Positions 9,182-17,010 of a stretch of DNA of 40,576 nt are shown here, in pieces. The notes beneath the pieces were generated by a model. That model had not been told where the DNA came from. It was given only the letters and a program-made list of their open reading frames with translations, and did no database searches. The first letter of the stretch is position 1. Every line of letters starts with the position of its first letter. The DNA lies in contig RPFO01001925.1 of the NCBI GenBank assembly GCA_009746045.1, positions 1 through 40,576 on the forward strand. The letters are read 5' to 3'. Source of the DNA: Mesostigma viride (lineage: Eukaryota > Streptophyta > Mesostigmatophyceae > Mesostigmatales > Mesostigmataceae). Made by a program: the position numbers and the translations under genes.

Positions 9182-9978
9182 CTACTCCAATCTCCTGCTC
9201 TGCGCGGGCCGCTTGTGGGCCTCCTCTACAAACTCGCGCACGGCCTCCTCCATCATCGCGCGCTGGGCGGGCACGTCCTCGTACCAGTTCACGGCCCTGA
9301 CGGCCCCGTCCACGAACCGCTCCGTCTTGGGGATCTCCTTCCCCGGGAACGCGGCCCGGAACTTCTGGGCCATCTTGCGGCCAATCAGGCCGGCCTCCTT
9401 CACGTCCAAGTGGTACCCCATCTCCCTGGCCACCGCAGTGATCTCCAGGGTCTTGCGGGGGGGGCCTCCGCCTGCTGCTGCTGACCCTCACCTGCAGGCC
9501 TGCCCCCCACCAGGTCAGTGTACAGGATGTCGTTCGCCTTGTCCCGCAGAAACAGCCGGTCGCGATCGGACATGCGCAGGGAGCTGTCCATCAGCAGCTT
9601 CTGCTGGGCCGCCACCGCGGTGAGCAGACGGATGCGTCCCTCCTCGATCACGGCCTTCAGCTCCAGCTCGGCCTTCACCAGCCGGATGCGGGTCTCCGCC
9701 ATCTTGGCCGCCGTCTCCAGCTCCCCCGCCTTGTTGTTGTCGCCCGAGGGCCCTGCCGGCGCCGTCTCCATGTACACCGTCGTCTTCGTCCCGTTGGCCA
9801 GGTCGTACATGTCGCGGGCCACCCCGATCATCGTGGGGTCCCCGCGCATCAGGCGGTCCACCCAGTCCCCCGCCAGGATGGCGAACTCGTCGCTGATCCA
9901 CGCGGCCAGCTTGTTGACCAGCTTGAGGTGGATCCACGTGCCGCGGTCCTCGTTGAGCCCCCCGGTCACCGAGTCCAC
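9182..9978 (-). pseudogene. KilA-N domain protein, N-terminally short and frameshifted
   Basis: The upper part matches the second half of a KilA-N DNA-binding domain: GTWIHLKLVNKLAAWISDEF, then the Trp-containing WVDRLM helix. A charged coiled-coil region follows (about residues 75-150). Near 9455-9470, at a run of eight G/C, the frame shifts into a second part with GLIGRKMAQKF, KTERFVDGAVRAVNWYE, the usual C-terminal domain of viral KilA-N proteins, ending at 9182. The first half of the KilA-N domain is missing: the open frame starts at a GTG (9978) with only a stop-containing frame upstream. Probably a truncated DNA-binding regulator. TATATAA at 10013-10019 may be its old promoter. Confidence 0.65.
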
Positions 9979-10114
9979 GATCTTGGGGGCGGGCCTGCGC
10001 GCACCACAGCAGGTATATAAAGTTCAGGGTGAGCACAGATAGATGCATTCTCACGAGCGAAGGTACAACCACTCCAAACACGCGGACAAGATGGACGCCG
10101 ACTTCGAACTTGCC

Positions 10115-10342
10115 CGACACCCCCCTAAGGACCCCAGACGTCTCCACAAAAGTGTGGACACCCCCCTAAGGACCCCAGACGTCTCCACAAAAGTGTGGAC
10201 ACCCCCCTAAGGACCCCAGACGTCTCCTCACTTTGGACACCCCCCCCCCAGACGTCTCCTCACTTTTGAGGACACCCCCCCCCCAGACGTCTCCTCACTT
10301 TTGAGGACACCCCCCAGACGTCTCCTCACTTTTGAGGACACC
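10115..10342. repeat. Tandem array of six hairpin-containing repeats
   Basis: Six copies of AGACGTCT at 10136, 10177, 10218, 10250, 10285 and 10316 (periods 41, 41, 32, 35, 31), each followed by a short hairpin and a C-rich run. Copies 1 and 2 carry CCACAAAAGTGTGG; copies 4-6 carry CCTCACTTTTGAGG; copy 3 is a broken version of the second type. Both hairpins have 5-bp arms and a 4-base loop. The last copies encode the C-terminal residues of the minus-strand gene that follows. It lies between two minus-strand genes and could be a regulatory or replication element. Confidence 0.85.
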
Positions 10343-10673
10343 CAATACAAACGAGTTTTTTACTTGCCTGTCCAGAACCGTTGACTGTTGGGAAGCCGCC
10401 CCAAGCATTGTTGTGGTGATGTGCTTTTTCATCAACTCGATGTATTCCGTGACGCCCCCCCTTAGGAAGTTGTCAAAGCGCTTGGTCCCGTTGGAGCCGG
10501 CCTTGGTGAGGTCGGGGCCGTGGACCATCGTGTCCGCCTTCCGCACGCGGATCTCGGTGTCTGCGTCCACCTTCATCTCAGGGATGGGCCTCAGCGTGTA
10601 CACCCAGAACTTGTCGGTCTCCCGCTTGAAAGTGAACAGCACGCTGACGGTCGGTGCCTGGGTAGCGGCCATT
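10295..10673 (-). CDS. Small unrecognised protein whose 3' end is made of the repeat array
   Basis: About 125 residues from the ATG at 10671-10673, just after an oligo-T stretch. The N-terminal half is predicted beta (SVLFTFKRETDKFWVYTLRP). The middle has a helix with TEYIELMKKHITTTML. The final residues (VLGVLKSEETSGG) come from the tandem repeats, so the array has replaced or extended the original C terminus. No known domain. Intact frame. Confidence 0.5.
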
Positions 10674-10684
10674 TTTTTGGCTGA

Positions 10685-10940
10685 GTGAGACTGTCGTCGG
10701 TCGGGGGCTGGTCGTCCGCCGGGTGTGGTGTGATAGTCACGGCAAAAGCCCTTATCGTTCGTCAAGTTGACCGTCGGTCGGGTCTTGGTCGTCGGTCGTG
10801 TGTTGGTCGTCTGTCGGATGTGGGCCGCCTGTCGGCTGTTGCCCGCCCGCCAGCGCGTGGTCGTCGGTTAGGTCAAGGACTTGGTTTGTGAGTTGGTTGG
10901 GGATGGGCAGCCCTGCCATGGTCTTTATTTCCAAAATCTG
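10685..10940. other. Low-complexity GTCGGTC-rich stretch, possibly a short Pro/Thr/Asp protein
   Basis: The plus strand carries irregular GTCGGTCGG/GTCGTCGG blocks. Read on the minus strand they give a run of PTDDQ/PTGG repeats in a ~55-residue frame ending at 10752 that lacks a convincing start (its first codon is TTG). It may be a spacer with simple repeats or the remains of a repeat protein. I see no other gene here. Confidence 0.3.
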
Positions 10941-10961
10941 GCGCGCCGCGCCGTTTTTTTT

Positions 10962-11040
10962 CGTCAGAGATCTCCCGAGATCTCAGCAGATCTCAGACGA
11001 GATCTCGAGGATTTCGTGATCTCATCAGAATCTCGAAGGG
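10962..11040. promoter_or_regulatory. Cluster of AGATCTC / GAGATCTC motifs upstream of the helicase gene
   Basis: At least four copies of AGATCTC within about 60 bases, two of them inside the palindrome GAGATCTC, followed by related GATCTC and AATCTCG elements. The cluster lies 95-170 bases before the helicase start. An AT-rich TAAATATG lies at 11101-11108. Repeated palindromes upstream of a replication gene fit protein-binding sites (operator or origin), but the binding factor is unknown. Confidence 0.5.
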
Positions 11041-11132
11041 GTACGTTACGGCGCGGACAGTGCCGTATGGCTGATGTCATCGATTTCGACCAGAAGAGCA
11101 TAAATATGTGAGCTTCAAGGTAGGCACCATGC

Positions 11133-13607
11133 ATGGAAGGCCCCCCCAACTGTGTCCATAGTCCGACCATGGAGCCCAGCGGACGGGTCACGCCCAGCGG
11201 ACGAGGTACACCCAGCGGACGGGTCACGGCCAGCGGACGAGGAACACCCAGCGGACGAGGCGTACCCGGCGGGCAAGGGGCGGCCAGCAGGCGAGGCGTC
11301 CCCGGCGGACGAAGGCGCCGACCGACGGGGGCCGACATGGTGGATATGATGGCCGAGGAGTCTGACGACGTGGAGGCGGGCAGCGACAACGAGGAGGAGG
11401 GCGAGGAGGTGTCCAATCTCATCGCGTCCGACGAAGAAATCGAGGACGAGCTTCCATCCTTCTACGCCGCTGTGGACGCCGCTGGCAGGCGGGCGGGCGG
11501 GGATGCGTCGTCCGTCGGGGGGTCGGCCGCCGAAAGGAGCGGACGGACGGCGCTCGGTGGCTCGGCTGGGCTCGGCAGGGGCGGAGGGTCGGCGCTCGGG
11601 GGCTCAGCTGGGCTCGGCAGGGGCGGGGGCTCTGTGGGAGGGGGGTCAGCGGATGGGGGAGGGTTGGGGTTTGACGCGTCCGAGTTTCGCACCCTGCTGT
11701 CCGAGGAAGGCGAGGTCGCGGCATTCGTGGAGGAGGTCAACACCTTCGGCGAGGAGAAGCTGAACGAGTTGGCCAGCATCACCCAGGTGGCGATCATCGA
11801 CCACGCCTTGGGCTATATTATGGCGGATGTGTTCGGGCTGTGCCCCGCGGACGTCCCCGACCACGCGAGCGCGGCCGAACTGCAGACGGCGTGCTGGAAC
11901 AACGTGATGGAAACCACCGCGTTGAACGAGATTGTGGAGAAGATGGAGCCGCGGTGCGCGCGCACAATCTCCCGCCTCATGGCCATATGGGCGAGAATGG
12001 TGGACGTCCAGGCCGGCATGGATGTCCAGGATATCATCCTGCATGCCATCGCCGTCGTGTACAGCGCGCGCGAGTCTGTCAGCAGCATGATCGAGTCCAG
12101 GAGGCGCAGGGACGACAACTCGAAGCTCGCGCACACGATCGTGAGGCTCAGCAGCGGGGAGTGGCGGCTCAACGAGTACCAGGTGCTCCTACGGGTCCTC
12201 TCACAGCGCTGGGAGCGGGCGGGGGTGAGGAGGGGGCCAAACGGGGAGGACGGGGTGTACGAGAGGGTGATCACACCGGACGGGTACGACACCCATCACT
12301 GGGTGAAGAGCACCACCATGGCGGAGTGGGTGTCTGACCAGGTGGCAGAGTCCGACCCGACCTTGTGGCGCCTCGCCAACAGGGACGGGGGGGTGAAGGA
12401 CAAGGCCATCAAGAGCTTTGTCACCGCGGCGGTCAAGGATCGCCGCGTCCGCCCGCGCGACCGCCACGTGTTCGCGTTCCGGAACGGCATCTACAGGACG
12501 GACAGGGACGAGTTCCTCTTCTACCCTGCCGACCTGGACGCCGATGTGGGTGCGTGCAGGTACTTCGACGAGGACATGCCCGCCAACCTGTTCAGCGACG
12601 AGTACAAGGGGGACTACGACACGGGCGGGTGGCAGGACATCATTTGCGAGCCGATCAACAAGATCCTGAGCGACCAGGATTACTCGCCCGATGTCAAGAA
12701 GGCGTTCTGGGCGCTGGGGGTGGGCCGGATGCTGTATGACGTCCGGGAGATCAACAACATGGAGGTCATGGTCTTCCTGAAGGGCGTCGGCGGGTCCGGC
12801 AAGTCGACCCTGGTTCGCGTGATCGAGTACATCTACGGCGAGGACGCTGGCCAGGTGTCTAACAACATCGAGGCCACCTTCGGCCTGGCGCAAGTGGCGG
12901 ACAAGTACGCCGTCTTCAGCTACGAGCTGAACGACCACTTCCGGCTGGAGCTCTCCGAGTTCCTGTCGCTCACCAGCGGGGAGCGCATCACCCTGGCGCA
13001 GAAGCACAAGGGGGCCATCAGCGTCGCCTGGAAGGCGCCCTTCCTGGCGGCCGGCAACCGCCCGTTCTGGAAATCGGACAACGCCAACGCCATCTTCCGC
13101 CGCCTCGTGCCCTTCCCCTTCGACAAGAGGCCGCCCGGCCAGGACACCACGCTCGACCAGCGGATCCAGAAGGACATCGGCACCATCCTCGTGAAGGCCA
13201 ACCGGGCCTACCGCTCCTTCTGCGCCAAGCTGGGCTCCAGGGAGGTCCACGCGATCCTCCCCCTGGAGTTCACCCTGTGGCGCAGTACTGCCCAGGAGTC
13301 CGGCAGCGCCCTCGAGTCCTTCTTCGCGACCGTGTCCTCCCTGGTGCTGAACGAGGAGGCGTACTGCCCGTGGGAGGTGTTCACGAGGAAGTTCCAGGAG
13401 TGGCTGAGGATGCGCGACGCCCGTGCGAGGGTCGTCCTTGACGACGACTACTACAGGCACGTCTTCTCCCAGCGCGGCATCCGCGTGAACTTCGGGGATA
13501 AGGAGTTCAAGTTCTACCCGCGCAACTCCATCCGCCGCAGGAGGGCCTTCTACGTGTACGGCGTGGACTTCGAGGAGGAGGAGGATGTCGCCCGCGCCGA
13601 TGTCTGA
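11133..13607 (+). CDS. D5-type superfamily 3 replicative helicase
   Basis: 824 residues, intact. Residues 1-60 are Gly/Arg/Pro-rich with SGRGTPSGR-like repeats; 60-115 are strongly acidic; 115-185 are Gly/Ser-rich. The D5_N-type region lies at about 330-520 and the SF3 ATPase after it: Walker A GVGGSGKST at residues 551-559, Walker B-like AVFSYELND near 592-600, and the sensor Asn of LAAGNRPFW near 641. The C-terminal part (FARKFQEWL-like helix region onwards) matches the winged-helix end of viral D5 helicases. It would unwind DNA at the fork as a hexamer. Unlike poxvirus D5, no primase domain is fused; a separate primase lies at 20907. A second ATG at 11169 could be the start. Confidence 0.9.
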   Translation: MEGPPNCVHSPTMEPSGRVTPSGRGTPSGRVTASGRGTPSGRGVPGGQGAASRRGVPGGRRRRPTGADMVDMMAEESDDVEAGSDNEEEGEEVSNLIASDEEIEDELPSFYAAVDAAGRRAGGDASSVGGSAAERSGRTALGGSAGLGRGGGSALGGSAGLGRGGGSVGGGSADGGGLGFDASEFRTLLSEEGEVAAFVEEVNTFGEEKLNELASITQVAIIDHALGYIMADVFGLCPADVPDHASAAELQTACWNNVMETTALNEIVEKMEPRCARTISRLMAIWARMVDVQAGMDVQDIILHAIAVVYSARESVSSMIESRRRRDDNSKLAHTIVRLSSGEWRLNEYQVLLRVLSQRWERAGVRRGPNGEDGVYERVITPDGYDTHHWVKSTTMAEWVSDQVAESDPTLWRLANRDGGVKDKAIKSFVTAAVKDRRVRPRDRHVFAFRNGIYRTDRDEFLFYPADLDADVGACRYFDEDMPANLFSDEYKGDYDTGGWQDIICEPINKILSDQDYSPDVKKAFWALGVGRMLYDVREINNMEVMVFLKGVGGSGKSTLVRVIEYIYGEDAGQVSNNIEATFGLAQVADKYAVFSYELNDHFRLELSEFLSLTSGERITLAQKHKGAISVAWKAPFLAAGNRPFWKSDNANAIFRRLVPFPFDKRPPGQDTTLDQRIQKDIGTILVKANRAYRSFCAKLGSREVHAILPLEFTLWRSTAQESGSALESFFATVSSLVLNEEAYCPWEVFTRKFQEWLRMRDARARVVLDDDYYRHVFSQRGIRVNFGDKEFKFYPRNSIRRRRAFYVYGVDFEEEEDVARADV

Positions 13608-13825
13608 AAGCCTTAGGGTGGCTGTCACCGTGGCTAAGGCACCCCTCGATAGCCAGCCCTCGATGCATGTAGTGCATTCCCAGTATGTAGCAGATGCCCT
13701 GTAGTTGGACGCGAGCTGCGTGTTCCGCTCGCCTTGACAGCACAAATTGTGCGTAAAATGCCCTTTATAATAAAGCAACTCCTTTATTGATAATAAAGTT
13801 TGTATGAGTATTGGTAGCACACAAA
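13608..13825. terminator. Helicase 3' region with AATAAAG hairpin
   Basis: After the helicase stop there is a non-coding stretch ending in an AT-rich part (13764-13802) where AATAAAG and CTTTATT pair as a 7-bp hairpin with a 6-base loop, followed by ATAATAAAG. Hairpins at 3' ends act as processing or polyadenylation signals in mimivirus-like viruses; AATAAA also matches the eukaryotic signal. No gene seen in the first 150 bases. Confidence 0.45.
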
Positions 13826-14056
13826 ATGACCTCTTTGATGTTGGCCCATCCCCATTGGATGTCCGCCCCGCGGCCTATCCCAACTAGGCCTCCCATTGGC
13901 CGCGGGGGCGCCCCCATCCGTTCCTTGTCCCCCGTGCTGGCCGTCCTGGACGAGCTGGGTATAAATGTGAGATTGTACAATGAGGAGGTGGTAGGCGAGC
14001 TTCTGCTGGGTCTCGTCATTTTGTGGCTTGTCCAGTCTGTCCGTGGGCGCGGGTGA
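13826..14056 (+). CDS. Small protein with one C-terminal membrane segment
   Basis: 76 residues from ATG 13826. The first half is Pro/Arg-rich; the C-terminal 25 residues contain one hydrophobic helix (GELLLGLVILWLVQSV) ending in Arg/Gly. This is the layout of a tail-anchored protein. Its last 40 bases overlap the convergent gene at 14016. Small size makes it uncertain. Confidence 0.4.
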   Translation: MTSLMLAHPHWMSAPRPIPTRPPIGRGGAPIRSLSPVLAVLDELGINVRLYNEEVVGELLLGLVILWLVQSVRGRG

Positions 14057-14411
14057 GATTCAGGCCCACACGCCGAAGGGAATCGAACGCCCCCGGACGC
14101 TTCCTCGTCTTTGTCTCGGGCCCCCACTCGATGTACAAGCGGCAGCCGCCGATCTGCTTGACTCGAAACCCCCGCCGAAACAGTCGCTTCCCCACCTGTC
14201 GCACGATGTCGTGGGGAGAGTAGATGGGCAGCCCGAATTGATACACTGGTACGGTGTAGAAAGCGAACTGGCGTCCGTGCCGGGCGTTTGCCTCGATCAC
14301 GAGCTCCGCCGCGTGCAGTAGGCGCTCCTCCACGACACGGCTGCCGCGCTCGGCCTCTTTCGATATCGAGTACGCGCGTTTCGCGGTCACTGTCGGCTTT
14401 GAATGGAACAT
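14016..14411 (-). CDS. Conserved giant-virus protein (DUF5759-like)
   Basis: 131 residues from the ATG at 14409-14411. A helical N-terminal half carries Arg/Glu (HAAELVIEANARHGRQ), followed by TVPVYQFGLPIYSPHDIVRQ, a Lys/Arg-rich linker and the strand GCRLYIEWGPE. The order of a VPxxxxGxPxY block, a helix and a final Leu-Tyr-Ile-x-Trp strand matches short uncharacterised proteins I know from several giant-virus families. Function unknown; the basic C terminus could bind nucleic acid. Its start codon is interleaved with that of the divergent gene at 14403. Confidence 0.55.
   Translation of the reverse strand: MFHSKPTVTAKRAYSISKEAERGSRVVEERLLHAAELVIEANARHGRQFAFYTVPVYQFGLPIYSPHDIVRQVGKRLFRRGFRVKQIGGCRLYIEWGPETKTRKRPGAFDSLRRVGLNLTRAHGQTGQATK
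14403..14411. promoter_or_regulatory. Interleaved divergent start codons
   Basis: The nine bases ATGGAACAT contain the ATG of the rightward gene and, on the other strand, the ATG of the leftward gene. Each gene's promoter must therefore lie inside the other's coding sequence, or both rely on very short leaders. Confidence 0.7.
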
Positions 14412-14924
14412 CCTGATATAGACATGGACGATAACAATGGGGTCCAGCCGGGCGGGTCCAATGCGATCATCATCCCCCGCGCCTCCAATGACACCGTGCA
14501 CGTGCACACCATGGCGGAAAACTGGAGCTTCCAGGCCATCGGGAAGTTGCTGGGGGGCCAACCGTCACTCTATGACATCCTGAAGCCCCTCAATTCCTCC
14601 ACGCGTCTTTCTGTGGGCGTGTACTACGCGCATCCGGAGCACGGTCACAACCAGACCGCGTCCAAGATTATCGGCCACCCCATTCACGGGGACGTGTTGC
14701 TCATAAAGACATACGATGACGGAGAGTCGCCCACCAAGGTCAGGTGCATCACCGAGTACGATCTGGGGGTGGCGGTGCGGTCGCCCAAGGACTTGTGGCT
14801 GCCCGTGCTGTGCGCGGAGACCCAAGAGGGGCGAGCCGCCCCCGCGCCCACGTGCAGGAGGTGTGGGAGGCCTTACTCTAGCACCGTCTCCAGGGAAGAC
14901 GTGTGTGCGTGCACTTTTCCGTAG
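14403..14924 (+). CDS. Unrecognised protein with DUF3846-like core and C-terminal Cys pairs
   Basis: 173 residues. The centre carries NQTASKIIGHPIHGDVLLI, similar to the N-A-x-(4-6)-G-x-P-I-x-GD-V pattern of DUF3846 proteins found in phages and viruses. The C terminus has CRRCGRPY and a CACTFP end, giving a possible zinc site. The first 30 residues are acidic and Asn-rich. It is divergent from the 14411 gene with only nine bases between the outer ends of the two start codons, so the two must share one regulatory segment. Confidence 0.5.
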   Translation: MEHPDIDMDDNNGVQPGGSNAIIIPRASNDTVHVHTMAENWSFQAIGKLLGGQPSLYDILKPLNSSTRLSVGVYYAHPEHGHNQTASKIIGHPIHGDVLLIKTYDDGESPTKVRCITEYDLGVAVRSPKDLWLPVLCAETQEGRAAPAPTCRRCGRPYSSTVSREDVCACTFP

Positions 14925-15046
14925 CGAGCCAAAAATTTATTTATCATGTATCAATACAATACAGTGGCGATGATGCTGTCAATGCAACCACCCAATGCAA
15001 AGGACGCGCGGCGCCAGCAGGAACAGCAGTCCGGGGGGTGTCCCCC

Positions 15047-15205
15047 ATGACCATCGCCGCCCTCGTGGCGATCGCGGTCGGGGCGTATTTCATCTGGCGC
15101 CGCTCGTCCAACTCGAATGGCGTGCTGTACACGATCCCTGCCGGGCGCGGCCCGCCAGGGGAGATGGCGGCCTATGGCGCGGGCGAAGGCATGCTGATTG
15201 GCTAA
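15047..15205 (+). CDS. Small single-pass membrane protein, perhaps with a frameshifted N terminus
   Basis: From ATG 15047 there are 52 residues with one hydrophobic helix (IAALVAIAVGAYFIW) followed by Arg-Arg and a Gly-rich tail. A different frame from ATG 14970 encodes about 25 residues rich in Gln/Ala/Arg and runs into a run of six G at 15033-15038; a one-base indel there would join the two. Membrane proteins of this size are typical virion components of giant viruses. It ends 4 bases inside the convergent gene. Confidence 0.4.
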   Translation: MTIAALVAIAVGAYFIWRRSSNSNGVLYTIPAGRGPPGEMAAYGAGEGMLIG

Positions 15206-15841
15206 GGCGGGGCGGCGGCCTCCTCCACCGCCACCTCGGTTTCGACGGCCACGTCCTCTTGGATGTCCCCTTGCACGCCTTGCTCGCCCGCCTCCTTGGC
15301 GTCCTGGATGCGCTTGTCGTTGAAGGCCTTCACCTTCTCTCTCTGCGAGTGGTAGCCGCCCATGATCTTGTTCAGACGCTCGTCCGAGTACTTGTGCTGG
15401 ATCTCCCCCCGGAGCTCGTCCGGCAGGGGCAGCACCAGCCAATTGTACATGCTCACCACGAATATGTCAAAGCGGGGGTCCGCGCCCATCAGCTGGTCCG
15501 CGTGCTCGCCCGCCTTCTCCACCGTCTCGAACACGCCGCGGATCTTCAGCGCCATGTGGTTGCTCTGGGGGGGCACGACGACGCTCACCACCGCGTAACA
15601 CTGCCCCGGGACGTGCAGGTGGGGGGGTCGGGGCTCGCCTCCTGCGTCTTGCGAACCTCGGCCGGGGGGTGGACACGGGCACGGGGGGGTCGACGCTTGT
15701 GGCCGCCTGCGGTTGCGGCGGCGGCGGGCCGTCCGCGAAATCGGGCATCTGCCCGGAGGACTGGAACCGCTCGTGCTCCTCCTGGGTCAGCACGATGGGG
15801 GCGCCGACGCTCATGTTCATGAACTTGCCCTTGCCCTCCAT
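15202..15841 (-). pseudogene. Giant-virus protein of DUF5832-like type, one frameshift
   Basis: The N-terminal part (from ATG 15841) has MNMSVGAPIVLTQEEHERF and a Pro-rich linker. The frame then breaks near 15600-15700, where there are G/C runs of six and seven. The C-terminal part, to the stop at 15202, contains SVVVPPQSNHMALKIRGVF, a helix with EHADQL, and FDIFVVSMYNWLVLPLP, the signature I associate with a family conserved in mimivirus- and phycodna-type viruses, followed by an acidic Val/Glu tail. Joined length about 213 residues. Function unknown; some relatives are virion-associated. Indel more likely than decay. Confidence 0.6.
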
Positions 15842-15929
15842 CCTCGCCCGGTGCCTTACCTTGTGCGAGAAAAACTATTTGCGCGTGTAAGCGAATCCGC
15901 CTGCCCTCCCGTACCGTCTCCTGTCCCTC

Positions 15930-16958
15930 CTAGGCAAAGGGTTCGGGGCACATGATGCCGTAGACCTTCTTCATGCGGTCCCTGTACAATTTCACGAACG
16001 CGTCACCGGGGGTCAGGCGATTGCGCCACCACTCCTCCGCGACCACGTTCGCGACGATGTCGTCGTCCTCCTTCAGCGGCAACGCGTTCAACAGCCAGAA
16101 CAGGAAGTCCCACGCAGGGTCCGTCAGGATGTTGCGAGACACCCGGCAGGTGAGGAGCGACTTGGTCGACTCGTACGGCTGCACGCTGAACCATAGGGCG
16201 AACACGGGCTTCTCGTGCCCGGATATCGCGAACCTCAGGCTGGCGGTGTACGGCAGGTGGAACTCGTTGTCGACCGAGATCGTGAGGGACCCTTTCGCGG
16301 GCGGCGGCGACGCCCTGCCCTCGTCAGGCATGAGGCCGAGGAGCAGGCGTCCCACGAGATCGGCGGTCACCGGATAGCTGTACACGCTCCTCCCGGTGAG
16401 AAGGCCCCCGGACCCGTCCGTCTCGGTCTTCACGTCGGTGCTCTTGTCGTCCACGATTTTCACCTTGTGGACGTGCGGGAGATGCACGTGGTCCAGTAGG
16501 TTCTCCATCACGATCATCGGATGCGCGCCGATGGACGAGGAGTACGAAAACGTACGGTATCCGTCGTCGGAGAACTCGGGCATGGTCGGCGGGGATGACT
16601 CGCCGTCGCCGATGCCGGTGTTCACCCAGACCAGGTCCGTGTCCTCCTTCGCGTCCAGGTAGTTGTCTCCGTTGTTATGCTTGCCCCAGTACATCCCGTG
16701 GTACGCGCAACGGACGCGGCCGTCATCCACCCTGCAGTTGTGAGATAACCTAGCCCCGCGGTGTGGACACGCGTTCCTGACCGCTAGCGTTTCGTCCCTC
16801 TGTCGGTGGTTGTAGAGGAGGATCTCCTCGTTGTATATCTTCGTCACCTTCGGCTCTCCCGGCTTGCGGCCCACGCACACCCACTTGTCGGGGTGCTCGT
16901 TCGATGCGGACGGTCTGCGTCTCGTCACGACCGCGCAAGTGTGCAATGCCCCCGCCAT
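15930..16958 (-). CDS. Rieske non-haem iron oxygenase (pheophorbide a oxygenase-like)
   Basis: 342 residues, intact. The Rieske [2Fe-2S] site is complete: C64-P-H66 and C84-A-Y-H87, spacing C-x-H-x17-C-x2-H. The mononuclear iron site follows as N153, D156, H159 and H164 in ENLLDHVHLPHVH, the D-x2-H-x4-H arrangement of aromatic-ring and chlorophyll-pathway oxygenases. The layout is that of the plant and algal pheophorbide a oxygenase / cell-death-suppressor group, though the enzyme is short and lacks a visible transit peptide or C-terminal membrane helices. The likely reaction is O2-dependent oxidation of a hydrophobic ring compound using electrons from a host ferredoxin. Substrate unknown. 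GC content matches neighbouring viral genes. Confidence 0.85.
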   Translation of the reverse strand: MAGALHTCAVVTRRRPSASNEHPDKWVCVGRKPGEPKVTKIYNEEILLYNHRQRDETLAVRNACPHRGARLSHNCRVDDGRVRCAYHGMYWGKHNNGDNYLDAKEDTDLVWVNTGIGDGESSPPTMPEFSDDGYRTFSYSSSIGAHPMIVMENLLDHVHLPHVHKVKIVDDKSTDVKTETDGSGGLLTGRSVYSYPVTADLVGRLLLGLMPDEGRASPPPAKGSLTISVDNEFHLPYTASLRFAISGHEKPVFALWFSVQPYESTKSLLTCRVSRNILTDPAWDFLFWLLNALPLKEDDDIVANVVAEEWWRNRLTPGDAFVKLYRDRMKKVYGIMCPEPFA

Positions 16959-17010
16959 GTCTTTCTACGCGGAAAGAAATTGTAGGTGTCCGTGTAAGCG
17001 ATGGCCGACG

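Noticed and set aside
10115-10342. Tandem repeats as a CRISPR array
   Set aside because: Spacers are not unique, spacing is irregular, repeats are mostly C runs, and no cas genes are present.
12201-13820. 539-codon open frame antisense to the helicase
   Set aside because: Lies opposite an intact, clearly conserved helicase; its composition (Val/Leu/Gly/Glu-rich without motifs) is that of an antisense shadow in GC-rich DNA.
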